From Pohlia nutans (taxonomy: Eukaryota; Streptophyta; Bryopsida; Bryales; Mniaceae): a stretch of 64,000 nucleotides of DNA. Shown in pieces: positions 48,337 through 59,278 of this stretch. Positions within the stretch are counted from its first letter, which is position 1; each line of letters opens with the position of its first letter. The stretch lies in NCBI GenBank assembly GCA_022496805.1, contig CM040092.1:15828113-15892112 (forward strand), read 5' to 3'. The position numbers and the translations under genes are program-made. The notes beneath the pieces were generated by a model, which saw only the letters and a program-made list of their open reading frames with translations, was not told the origin of the DNA and searched no databases.

Positions 48337-48892
48337 TTAACCCTTGAGCGTCCACACTACAATTACACGGTCAAACCTCATCAATTTCTCACATTTTAAA
48401 ATATGTTAAATTCTTTTGTTATTTTTCTCATATAAGTTATTGTTGAACAAGTTTATCCTGTTTTTTTTCATAATTATGTAAATAAAAATGAATTTTATAA
48501 AAAAATTCAAAAAAAAATTCTTGTATAAATCATAGTAATTACTAAATGCTTAATATAGTATGATTTTTTAAGGGAAAATGTAAATAATAGTGATAAACAA
48601 CAAGGTACAGGCGGCATGCTTTTTGAGCTTACATAAAAATAAATTCGATTGTAAAACTTTTTCTGCAGTGTAGATTGGAATTTTAGGGGTTTGAGCTTTA
48701 ATGTGCTGTCTAAAACGCAATTTTAACAATTTTGAAAAATGGTAAATTGGATTAGAAAGTAGAAAATAGCCCCCCACACGTTCTTAGTTAGGGCCATTTT
48801 CATTTGAAACCAAAAACTAGGCAAAAATCAACGTTTAAGTGAAAAATGGCCTAATATGGCCCCACAAAACTCCTTGCACGCTTAGGAGTTAA
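48337..48892. mobile_element. TTAA-flanked element, 556 bp
   Basis: TTAACCCTTGAGCGTCC and the reverse complement of TTAACTCCTAAGCGTGC. Interior unlike the other families. Contains CCCCACACGTTC and GGCCCCACAAAACTCC near the right end. Confidence 0.6.
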
Positions 48893-49213
48893 TAGGCCTC
48901 GTAATAGGCAGTATATTTAACTTTTATGTCACTCCCATCGTTCTGTGCACAATGTCATGGAACTTTGTACAATCAAACACTTAATTTATGTCAATTCTTG
49001 GGTAAAATTGGAGCTAATTCTCTTTCTGTTAGACATAAACTAAGCACATTCACTAAATATCCACCAACTTACTCAACTAATACCATACTGTACAACCAGT
49101 GAGTCCTAAATGCCAATAACAGAATCCCTGAAATTCATTTCTTTGTCCTGTCAAATGCAAACGCTTTGAGCCCAAGCTTTATGCAATCCTTATTTCACCC
49201 ATACCTCAAATAT

Positions 49214-49490
49214 GCTCAAGCTGCAGGGCCATTTGTCCGGTGGGCACTGTGTCATTGACATTATGAACAAACACTTTATTGACTCTGACCATAGGAAAGA
49301 GGCATTGCAGGAACACCTATTTTTTTGGGCTAAATACCATTGTAGTAAATATATTCCGTTCGTGATTCCACTGACATGCATTTTTGTCCTTCACCCGTTC
49401 TATTCTAGTCAGAACTCCTCGTTGTGTAGCTGCTTGTTCACACTAGCCTCGAAAGAGAACCGGAGTTTCTATCTATTTGCTCAAGCTGCT
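49214..49490 (+). repeat. LINE-tail-like module, copy 6, split by unrelated sequence
   Basis: The first part (49227-49280) matches TTTGTCCGGTGGGCACT..ACACTTTATT. The final part (about 49446-49486) matches CCTCGAAAGAGAACCGGAGTTTCTATCTAT. The 165 bp between, including a segment similar to 2030-2095, looks inserted. Confidence 0.6.
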
Positions 49491-49643
49491 TCAGGTTTTT
49501 TTTAGCAAATGTTAAACCAGTTCAATCTGGAGCCCTCCTGATGGCCCAATCACACCAGTCATCCAACACGAGTGCGGCAAAGAATCTGCGTTCGTCAAGT
49601 AAGTTTTGGTAGCTACAGTGTACTCTTGTAAAATTATATTTTT

Positions 49644-50024
49644 TTAACCCTTAAACGTCAAGAGGGCTTGGGCGGGGCAGCCCGGAAGACATCTAGATTT
49701 TTGGAGGCAAAAAAAAAAAAAACGAAAAAAATGAAAAAACGGCTCTGCTGGCCAGCATTGTTGCGGCACTGTAGCACTGCGGCACTTTTCAAGAAATGAC
49801 CTCTGCTGCCCCAACCTCAACTCTTGTTCATTTTGATAACTTTGATTGCTTGCCAATGACTCCACAATCTCTCAAATGAGGTGCAAATTTGCAATCTAGA
49901 TCACTTTTTCAGTAGCTTTCCAACGCACCAATTCTCGCTTGATTTGGTTGAGAAAATCTACTTTTTTTTCTCAATTATTCCTTTATAAAAAGCCAGTGGG
50001 GCTTTTTTGACGTTTAAGGGTTAA
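49644..50024 (+). mobile_element. TTAA element, AACGTC-end family, 381-bp copy
   Basis: TTAACCCTTAAACGTCAAG and the reverse complement of TTAACCCTTAAACGTCAAA. Collinear with 27888-28260. Confidence 0.85.
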
Positions 50025-50399
50025 CCTGACGCATGCAAGAAGCTGCTCCAACGCATTTTGGGTGCCGCGAGAAATTTGCACTTCACCAACGCACATGCGA
50101 TGGCCAAAAGCAGGAAGAGAAAGAGACAAAGCTCTGACACTGCAAACAATTGTATATTATTTTCAAAATTTACCTTGCAGCATTACAGGAATGCAACGCA
50201 AGTGCTGGAGCTTCTTGGTGTGAATGGGCCTTGAGGCTTGTTGCAGTGGGATGAAAACCAGTGCTAATATCATGCCCTATGCAACAGCCTTTGGAGAACT
50301 GAGGTCACACATGTTGGGCTGCAAATCAAGCTTTGAACTTGCAGCAAAAAAAAAAACTGACCCCACATACAGATAAAAACCTTTCAATCAAGTACAGTA

Positions 50400-50653
50400 A
50401 TCTTCTCTTCCCCCATTTACTCAAAGAGCAAGAAGCCTCATTTTGTTCTTAGCAATTTTGAGTAGATCTTAAGTGGACTTCTTTTTGTTCAAATATATTT
50501 GTTTTCTTACCAACACATATAATGTTCTTCACTGACTTCGGTGATAAAAAAAAATTGATCCCATCTAAACTACATTTTTTACAATATGATCAATTGAATT
50601 TGTCATTATAATTCCCTGTAATTATAATTTGTCGTTGGTCCTTTAGGGGTTAA
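50400..50653 (+). mobile_element. Decayed TTAA element of the 37722 family
   Basis: The right end GTCCTTTAGGGGTTAA is intact; the left end is degenerate. The interior AGAAGCCTCATTTTGTTCTTAG and ACACATATAATGTTCTTCACTGA match the family. 50025-50399 to its left holds nothing recognised. Confidence 0.6.
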
Positions 50654-50671
50654 GCAGTGTTTGCTTTGATG

Positions 50672-50939
50672 CTCGGGGGTGCACTCTACATTATGTTTGA
50701 GAATCACGTGCGTTCACGCCCCTCTAAATACCCCTTTGTATACGAGGGGTTGTATGTCTAAAAACCTTTGTATACAAATCCATTCCGTTCTAAATATATG
50801 TTTAATGTAAGTATACGTCAATATTTTCAGCTCTAAATATGTTTATTGTATGTATACATAATATGGCAATGTTCAAATTAATACCCCTTCTCTGCACTCA
50901 TGTATACTTGTACGTTTTTAGTACAATACACCCCCCGAG
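50672..50939 (-). mobile_element. hAT-type MITE, copy 2 (8-bp target duplication CTTTGATG)
   Basis: CTCGGGGGTGCACT and the reverse complement of CTCGGGGGGTGTATT, 268 bp, between perfect CTTTGATG 8-mers (50664-50671, 50940-50947). Internally related to 9963-10231 and 61350-61627. Confidence 0.85.
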
Positions 50940-51102
50940 CTTTGATGCAACAGAATATATCATCAAAACCAACGTTGTGGTTAGAGTACAAAGTTATATG
51001 ATAACAGTACATTATGCATGATAACTTAGAGTTTCTCTCAACTCCAGGCCACAAAGACTCAATAAAGGTCCGGTAGTCTCATAGTATGTAGATGTTCTAT
51101 GA

Positions 51103-52098
51103 TTTGCACATACAACACCATTCTACTTTCAAAAGGATATATGGCCAGGACCTATAAAACGACCAGACAAAGGCCCGGTCAGATGTCTCCAAACATATCT
51201 AACCAAATACGACCAAGAAAACAACCTTGAAATAATGACAACCGAATTTCCCAACATTAGCAAATGGACTATGAACCCAAACATCGATAATGAACTATCC
51301 AATGCATTTTGGTCCAATCCTACAATCACAGACTCACAAAAAACAATCATATTAAAACTTCGTACCGGCCAATACATGGGTAATGCTAGAAAACAACTAT
51401 TCTTTGGTAGAGAAAGATTCCCCTCAATCACATGTTCCATTTGTAACTCTGCAGATGCAGACACATGGCTACACGTACTTCTAAAATGCAACCATCACCA
51501 TATCCACGCCATCAGAGTCAAAAGACATAACAAAGCAGTATGGGAAATAAGGAAATTAATCCTTCCATCACAGATTTCTAGATGCTACACCCTCATGAAC
51601 GCAGGAACATTCAACAACAACCCCCAAGAAAACACAGTACCCCCATGGCTACTACCATGCTCATGTGAACAACAAAGATGCCATTGCAACGCTAGATTCA
51701 AACCAGACATCCTTTGTGGAAAAGGACTCCCATACAAAAACGACCCACCATCACATCCATCAGACAACTTCACAATTCAATTGATTGAATTTACATACTG
51801 CAATGACAGATTCCCACAAACAACAATAGATATCAAAAATCAGAAATACCAACCACTTATCGACAACATTACTAACTTAGGATGGAAAGTTGACCCACTC
51901 ATAGTCATCACGGCAGGAGCTAGAGGCACAACACATGGTCCCTCGATGAAAATCCTCGAAACTAAATTTAAAATACCAGAAACCGCCATTAAAAACACAT
52001 TCAAAGAAATAAATACCATTGCCATACATCACGCCGGGTCAATTATTCTACATAAAAGAAAAATAGAAAATAACCAACCACTACCAATAGACTATTGA
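51103..52098 (+). mobile_element. 5'-truncated LINE: C-terminal part of the reverse-transcriptase polyprotein
   Basis: A continuous frame of about 330 codons runs from just after a stop at 51100-51102 to TGA at 52096-52098. The first Met is at 51235, but coding similarity starts upstream of it (FQKDIWPGPIKRP). A zinc knuckle C-x2-C-x9-H-x4-C (CSIC ... H ... C) is followed by HAIRVKRHNKAVWEIRKLI, the arrangement found after the RT domain in some non-LTR retrotransposons. A Cys-rich patch (PCSCEQQRCHC) and a basic C-terminal region follow. The RT and endonuclease domains are absent, the usual 5' truncation of LINE insertions. The lack of stops in the remaining part suggests a fairly recent insertion. 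Confidence 0.8.
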
Positions 52099-52149
52099 AT
52101 AAAACAAAAATACCAAAGAAAAGGAGGGTAATGGTGAAGACCACTACTT

Positions 52150-52410
52150 ATTTCTTTTGTATTCTTTTGTTTTTACTCAAAGTACACACTTGTCTCAGGT
52201 AGATGGGACGAGGCCGGTTGGTTGGTACAAACTTTCCTGCCTATGATTAAATCACTAGCAGCACCAAGCCACGTATATCACAATAAACGCTCAGACGGAC
52301 TCAACGGGAATCGAACCCGGACCGTACAATTGCAACATAAACGTCCTTCTCCAACCAACCTTGGAACCATGACTTGACGACCACCAGCACAACAAACACC
52401 AATTTATACC
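52150..52410 (-). mobile_element. Candidate tRNA-derived SINE
   Basis: On the minus strand GGGTTCGATTCCCG (near 52308-52321) is a strong Pol III B box with a paired T-arm-like stem. About 48 bases upstream lies an A-box-like TCGTCAAGTCATGG. Cloverleaf pairing is too poor for a functional tRNA. An AT-rich segment ends the unit. It could alternatively be part of the LINE 3'UTR. Confidence 0.4.
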
Positions 52411-52439
52411 CGCGCTAGTTCTAACTAATGAATTTTACT

Positions 52440-52612
52440 AGTGTTACTAGTATTTATCTCTGGTCACTAAAGTGTCTATTCTCGAAAGAGGTGAGTAGTC
52501 TTGTACCAATGGCCCTTTGTCCGGTGGGCACTGGCTCATTGTCAAGACGAATAGACACTTCATTCACGCCGGCCTCGAAAGAGGACCGGAGTTCATATCT
52601 ATCTATCTAGAT
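52440..52612 (+). repeat. LINE-tail-like module, copy 7 (behind the LINE)
   Basis: AAGTGTCTATTC near the start and GAATAGACACTT later can form a stem. The core CCTTTGTCCGGTGGGCACTG, GCCGGCCTCGAAAGAGGAC and TATCTATCTATC end are repeated at six other places. The short tetranucleotide tail and frequent isolated copies suggest a LINE 3' end used for target-primed insertion, or a SINE sharing that end. Confidence 0.65.
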
Positions 52613-54381
52613 GTTCTATGCCATTGTGTTGCTTTCCTACATACGCACATCATGCACTGCTTGATTTTTTCAATCAGTGTATGTAAAAGAAAACTCGTTT
52701 CATATCTCCAGAATCAGTTTTGAAAGCCTTAACTTGTACACAAGACACTACCTGTTACGACACACAAAGCTCTTTATTATTATGACCTCTAAAAGGACAT
52801 TCTGGAATGTATTTGCACACTTGTTGCACCATCATTAATTGTAGTACACTTGTCACACATTCAAACTATGTTATAGTGAAAAACTGGCCCCAAGTGCTAA
52901 GGTTAAAAAGGTTTGAGTGTAATTTGCATAAGTTATAACAGGTTCAGCTCCAGTTCAGCTGTCCAAGTCCTGTCCAGTGTGAGACACTGTCAGAGTGGCC
53001 TCACAATACAACAGCTCCAACCTACTTTCATGAGAGAATTGTAAGAAAATTTCAAAATGGAAAAGAAATACCTCGAGGGCATGGTCAAGGCTTCCTAGCT
53101 TCTAATAAATATAACTGACAGCTTTTATTTGTATTGTTTAAAATATCAATGTTTGATTGTTACAATTAGACTTACATTCAAAACTGGAAGTTTTTGGAGT
53201 TGACAAATTGACATCTATAAACTCCATTTCTTCACTAATGGAAAAATTATGTTTAACCAAATATCACATGTTACCTTGAGCACAGTTTCTTGTCCTCACA
53301 ACTTACAAATATGCATTGTACTTCATTCGTTTCAGTCTGGATGCTTCATGGCATGTATGGCCTTGGCATGAAGATGTGAAATGTAACCTCGATGAACAAA
53401 GTGCCACCCCAGATACATTCTGTTGCATTATGCAGCAACTTCCCATGCATTCCACAAGGATGGGGTCACAAGGTGTTCTTGGGATTTCTTATCCATAAAG
53501 TCCTGCAAATTGAAGTCAGAAACTCTAGAATGGTAGATACTCCAGAGAATGATACAGAACTGCCTCCATTTCTGTAATCGTTGTACCTTTAAGTGTGAAG
53601 GTCTCGTTTGGGATGTAAGCTAGGCTGTTCTTAAATTTGCTCGATGGAGATCGGAAATGTGACTTATATGCTTGCGAAGAAATCCATCCATGAGCTCATA
53701 TTGGGGCCTGAAGGAAGTTTTCAATTCTCCTCCTGCATCTCCTAGCTCATGTTGCAGAATGCCTGAATCGTTGACTTCCGTGCCATCCACATAATTGTTT
53801 ATCTTCTTCTAGTCTCCGTATATAAGGTAGGTAGCTCAGAAACCGCTCAAATTTCAGATTTGGCAGGTTCATTGGGGAGTTATTAAGGGAATCAATCTTG
53901 GAAGATGTGCAAAGTATTTAGGAAATTGGACCAATTGGAATAATTAATTTTGGATTAATATTGAATTAGTTATGAATTTTGGAAGGGGAACTCATAGGTG
54001 TACCCAAAACCACTCATCCTAAAATGTACACCATGATTACATAGAAATTTGAGGTTGGAAGCTATAGTGTACCTCCTGCTTGGATAGGTCTAGTGAGCGG
54101 TTTAAGGTGCTGTGTGGATTTTGAGCCACCTACCTTAGCATTCCACTTTTTCCTTTTAAAAATTTGTCATAAACCAACCTCATTCATGGCATTGACGATT
54201 TGCTGTGATGACAAAGTGGAATGTACTACCCTAATAGTAAGTGAAAAATGACATATTTCCTACTAGTGTCTGGGATATGTGCAAGGAGATGTATGAGGAT
54301 CAAGAATGAGCTTCTCAAAAACTTCCTTTTATGAGCTCATGGATGGGTTCCTTCATGAGCATCGAGGAGTCATACCTAGGT
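52613..54381. other. Gene-free stretch
   Basis: Mostly unique-looking. 53300-53830 is GC-richer with short frames (for example around 53392-53577) but no family or splice support, so it is at best a decayed gene or non-coding transcript. Confidence 0.4.
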
Positions 54382-54656
54382 CTGGGGAGGTCACTGTCGA
54401 AAATTAGAAAACTATGTGACGTAAAATATAGGGTCCGTTTTATTCATCGGGAGGTAAAATTTCTACCTAATTATAAAATTCTAAATGTAATATAGGATGC
54501 TTTAAATTCAAGTAAGGAATAATTCAAGAATCTACCGAAATTATACTTAGAATGTTTAAAATATACCTCAAATATTTCAATTATGTGATAACTCCCACTT
54601 AATTACCTTGTTAATGCTAGTGTCTATATTAATTTCAAAAAAGTGACATCCCCGAG
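54382..54656. mobile_element. MITE with CTCGGGGAGGTCACT ends, second copy
   Basis: CTGGGGAGGTCACTGTC and the reverse complement of CTCGGGGATGTCACT, 275 bp. Shares TTTATTCAT and TAATATAGG..TCTTAA-like interior with the insertion at 47345-47625. No clear target duplication. Confidence 0.55.
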
Positions 54657-54689
54657 TATTCAGGGCTGTCATATTAGTGACACTTTTTC

Positions 54690-54870
54690 CAACTTGATGT
54701 TGTATTAGACGTTTGACATCGGCTGTCAAATTAGTCAAGTGTCAAATATGTTAAACAACTTGGATGAAATATTCCCGAGTATCCAAGAATATTCTAAGAA
54801 TGTTCCACATATTATAAGAATATACTTATCTAAGAGGGGGGTCTACTCGACATCTTCGATGTCAGGCTCA
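54690..54870. repeat. Dispersed AT-rich repeat (TGTCAAAT / GAATATTC type), copy 3
   Basis: Longest copy: TATTAGACGTTTGACATC, AGTCAAGTGTCAAATATG, GATGAAATATTCCCGAG, and a terminal TCGACATCTTCGATGTC. 54871-55575 beyond it holds no recognised gene. Confidence 0.5.
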
Positions 54871-55575
54871 ACACTTTATGTAGTGATCACGTAAGATAAC
54901 TCTAGTCATACACAAGGAGATTTTGTGGATGTCCTGCTTGGTTTTCCTTGTGATTTCCTTCTTCCAATTACACTTGTGAAGGAATATGGCCATTTGGGAA
55001 AAAATAGACAGTTCCCTCATAGTGTATGAGGGGTTTTTGATGCATAGGTGATTTGCTAAGGGAATTGAGAACAAATGAATGATATAGGAATACTCAAGGT
55101 ACCTAGAATTAGGGAAATTCAATCCCTTGTAAACAGTTTGGTGGGAAAATTTGAGATCCATTTCAAGCTCCATTCCTACATGGGAATTTGCCTGAATTTT
55201 CCCTCTTCTTGCAGGGGAATCCCAAAGGATCTCCTTGTGATACGATCACACAATTGGCAATTTCGAGCATCCTGAAGACAAACTTTAGAGGATAGTAATT
55301 CTACGTGTGTTCCATCCAAGTGCATGTAGACTATACAATGCAAACTTGCCCCTCTTTTGCACTGGAGTAGGTTTTCTACTTCCAATGGCAAAACCATTTA
55401 CACTCACACACATAGAACACAAGTAGAGAGTACACGTGTAAAAAAGACCACCTCCTAAACAGGAATCTAGTAAACAATGGTTTGCCATATTTCTTAAAAA
55501 GCTACATATCAATACTTGGTATTAAAAAATGAAACCAACACATGAATATTTTCACACAACAAGGTCTCTTCTAAG

Positions 55576-56756
55576 TTAACCCCTAAACGTCCTCACCCCT
55601 TTCCAATTTGGAGAATTTTAAAGATGTCTTATAAAATGTAACAAAGAGGGATATTTTGAACTTGATGTATGAATACAAGTTGTACATTATGAATTTTTGA
55701 TTCTATCCATACGATCAAATCTATGATTGCTATCACCAATATTTTTTTTATAAAATTTGAAACTTAGAATTGAAAATTCTTTTGTATTTTGATTACGAAT
55801 AAGATATTGACAATTTGTACATAAAGTTTGTTGTGATTGGTTGAAATGTAATACTCTAATTGTACAGTCGGGTACAACATGCTTACGAATTTTTCAATCA
55901 CTTTTCACTAGAAAGTTCAACAATTTTTAGGAAGCTCTACCATGTTCAAAAATGAACCAATTTTGAAACCACAAATTGCATTGGAATTGCAATGAAGCGT
56001 GCTTCAACTTCATAATAAGTGAAAAAGGAATAATTTTAAATCATACAACAATTTAGATTTCTTTTATACACTATCTATCATTTCATAGTGAACCTTTGGA
56101 ACATATTCAAAGATTTTTTGTATTTAAGTACAGGATAAGTAAGAAATCATAATAGTAGTTCAAGTGGTGTGGGACCAAGTATCTCTAAAGCAATTGTGAA
56201 GGTTCATTTCTAATATGTACCATTAAATACAAGTTGTAATTTTTACAAATGGTGGCAGCACTAAATGGTAGATAGCATATAGAAAACACCAAAAATATTG
56301 TATGATTTTCAATTACATATGTATATATGTAATGATGATAAAGTAGACTTTAGTGTGATTCCAATGCAATTTACAATTTGAAATTCCGTTCATTTTTGAG
56401 CATACATAAACCTTCCAAAGTTCCCACAAATCTCAACTAGATCCAGAATACGTAACCATCTTGTACCCGACTGTAGTGATTTTTGGAGATTCTTTGGTTG
56501 CTTAATTTCATGAGTTGGTTTTTTTAAGAGCACTTTTACACTGAAATCTTTGAAAATTTGGGTGAATCACTACAACATGAAATAAGGCATAAAATTTTCT
56601 CAAATCATCCTCTTTTCTAATTGAATCACACATGTATGAAGCTAACTTCCCATAAAATATATAGTAAAAAATACACACTACAAAAAATCAATGATCGATG
56701 AGAAAATTGTGTTTGATTTTGTAAACTTTCTAGACAGTTGGACGTTTAGGGGTTAA
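55576..56756 (+). mobile_element. TTAA element, 'AAATGCAACTAAGAGGG' family, carrying a nested TA element
   Basis: TTAACCCCTAAACGTCC and the reverse complement of TTAACCCCTAAACGTCC. The family interior is interrupted at 55865-56473. Removing the insertion and one TA restores AATACTCTAATTGTAGTGATT, as in other copies. Confidence 0.85.
55865..56473. mobile_element. Nested Tc1/mariner-type element, 609 bp
   Basis: Perfect 13-bp ends CAGTCGGGTACAA / TTGTACCCGACTG, extended imperfectly inside, with TA on each side (55863-55864, 56474-56475). The CAGT start and TA duplication fit the Tc1/mariner group. No transposase frame. Longer than typical Stowaway MITEs. Confidence 0.85.
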
Positions 56757-56838
56757 GCATGTTCTATAAACATCCACTACCAAAATTAATTTGAACCCCG
56801 ATTAAACATACCCCCTTTCAAATGAGCATGAACCCCGA

Positions 56839-57415
56839 TTAACCCCTAAATGCCTAGAGCCCTCTCCAAATTTGGTAGGTTTTGCAAAGATGCATTATAA
56901 AATGCAACTAAGAGTGATATTTTGAACTTGATGTATGAATAAAAGTTGTACATTACAAATTTTTGATTCTATCAATACGGTTAGATCTATGATTGCTATC
57001 ACCAATATTTTTGTATAAAATTTGAAACTCAAAATTCAAATTTCTTTTGTAATTCGATTACAAATAGGATATTGACAATTTGTAAATGAAATTTCTTGTG
57101 ATTGGTTGAAATGTAATACTCTAAATGTAGTGATCTTTGGAGATTTTTTGGTTGCTTAATATTATGAGTTGACCTTTTCAAAAGCACTTTTACACTAAAA
57201 TCTTTGAAATTTTGGGTGAATCAGTACAACATGAAATGAAGCATAAGAATTTCACAAATCATCCCCTTTCTAATCAGATCACACATTCATAAAGCTAACT
57301 TTCCATAAAATCTAGAGTAAAAAATCCACACTGCAAAATTGCATGACGGATGAGAAAACATGGATGAAATCTGTACATCGTCCAAAAAATGGACGCTCAG
57401 GCAGTTAGGGGTTAA
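56839..57415 (+). mobile_element. TTAA element, 'AAATGCAACTAAGAGGG' family, with visible empty site beside it
   Basis: TTAACCCCTAAATGCCTAG and the reverse complement of TTAACCCCTAACTGCC, 577 bp. The target CCGATTAAACATACCCCC exists intact at 56799-56815 and as a split copy around this element. Confidence 0.9.
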
Positions 57416-57568
57416 ACATACCCCCTTTCATACCTGCCATTTGGCCTCTCAAAGATGACAATCAAGCACAGAACGTCAATGAAACCCTAAAAATGATGCC
57501 GACCTACAGTACTTTGCACAAAAACAACCTGTCCCATGGTGGAATAGGGTGCAAGTGTTCTGTTGTAG

Positions 57569-58339
57569 TTAACCCCTAAGTGCCCAAGGGTTTTTTTAAA
57601 AACTAAACGTGTTATAATGTTCATTGTACTCAACTTTTATGACTTACAAACCTTAAATATATGTAGAGCACAACAATAAGACAACACCCATACAATTTAA
57701 TTTTGGAAAAATGCTATGAATTATTTAATAATAAATTTATAAGAATTATCTTTGAAAATTCATAAAAAATGCACGTTTAGTCATTTTATCTTGGAATCAA
57801 GTATGATAGGTCAAAAACATTGGTTTTACATAGTGGTTACCTTGTTCATGTTAGAGCTAATCTTATTTGATAAAAAACCTAAAGATTTCATTTCGAGGAA
57901 ATTTTCAAATTTGTGACAATTTGAGATACTGTCACTTTGAGGGCTTTAGAGGATATCAATAAACATTTTTTAAAGTCTTTTATTTGGAAAGGTTGATCAA
58001 TTTGAATATCTACAAGGGAAAAAAAATCACTCTAAAAAATTGTTATTTTTGCATAAGATATAGACATTTAAAGTTGGCTGAAATTTTGATAATCTTGAAA
58101 TTTTGATGGACCAAATATGGTCGGTTGGGTAGTTAGGGGTTGAGACATAAGTGCCTTTGAGTCTCTCCCTAAATTAAAAAATTTACCTTTTTTGGTTGAA
58201 AATAATAAATTCTAAAACTTAACTCTTAGTACTGCCCGTAAAATTTTTTAAACCAATCAAAGGAATTATACTACCCTCACAGATTTGAGCTGAAATTTTC
58301 GGGCGACCATATTTGGTCGCTTAGGCAGTTAGGGGTTAA
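57569..58339. mobile_element. Composite TTAA element
   Basis: TTAACCCCTAAGTGCCC at the left and the reverse complement of TTAACCCCTAACTGCC at the right. An extra internal end GTAGTTAGGGGTTGAG at about 58130-58144 suggests two adjoining or recombined elements of about 570 and 200 bp. Confidence 0.6.
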
Positions 58340-58387
58340 TGTCCTTGGTACTAGCTAGTTTAATTTTTTTAGCAAGTACGCAGAAGA

Positions 58388-59278
58388 TTAACCCCTAAAC
58401 GTCAGAGCGTCTAGAAAGTGGACGACTAACAGATTCAAACCCTTCTCACGTTCTCATCAATGCTTGGATGAAAGTCATCCAATTTTTTGGAGATTCTTCA
58501 TCAAGTTGTTGTTTTATCTAACGGTTGGATTTAGTCATACTTAATTACATATTTTTCTAAAATTACAATGTAGAAGTATGTCAAGTCGTTGACCAAGCCA
58601 AAATTGTGTTGACTGTAGTTCAAAAGTGGCCTTGCAAAAATGAAGTCATAGATTTAAGGAACACAATTTTTTTATAAAATCACCATGTTTAAGAGTATCT
58701 CATTTCAAATTCATTCCAACAAATTCTACTCAAAAAATATTAAAATTTTGTTTGTAATCGAATTTAGAAGGAATTTTTAATTTTAACTTTCAAATTTATA
58801 ATTAAATATTGGTGATAGTATTAGTGAATCGAACCGTACGGATGGAATCTAAAATTCAAAATCTAGAACTTTCATTTGTATATCTATTCCAAAATATTCT
58901 TCTAAATACCGTACGTGGAAGGCAGGGTCGGCACTTTCATGTCGAATAAGTAATAAAAGTTGAAACTGTGGAGGTCGGCCCTTTCAAAAGTAATTATTAA
59001 AAAATCGGCTATTAATAGCTAACATTAAAAAAAATCCAACAGCTAAACGTTTTATTTTATTTTTTGTCTACGATTTTCGTTGAGTGTTATGTTTTTATTC
59101 TAATTTTTTTCGGCTTTTTGTTGATTTCGACAAAATACCTAATAAATTTATTTATTTTTTCGACATTTTTTTGGGGAATTATTTTCTGCCGACCCTGCCT
59201 TCCACGTATGGTAGTATTTTATGATGATTTTTCTCAATTTGTCAATTCCAGAGACACCCTGGTACGTTTAGGGGTTAA
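58388..59278 (+). mobile_element. TTAA element, 'CGTCAGAGCGTC' family, with nested TA element
   Basis: TTAACCCCTAAACGTCAGAG and the reverse complement of TTAACCCCTAAACGTACC. Collinear with 30819-31407 except for the insertion at 58909-59211. The right TTAA is shared with the next element. Confidence 0.85.
58909..59211. mobile_element. Nested 303-bp MITE with 24-bp ends, TA target
   Basis: CCGTACGTGGAAGGCAGGGT and reverse complement CCATACGTGGAAGGCAGGGT continue inward as CGGC. TA lies on both sides (58907-58908, 59212-59213). Absent from 30819-31407, which shows the unoccupied site. Confidence 0.85.

Noticed and set aside
52300..52330. Functional tRNA gene suggested by a strong B box
   Set aside because: Acceptor and anticodon stems cannot be formed; treated as a SINE candidate.
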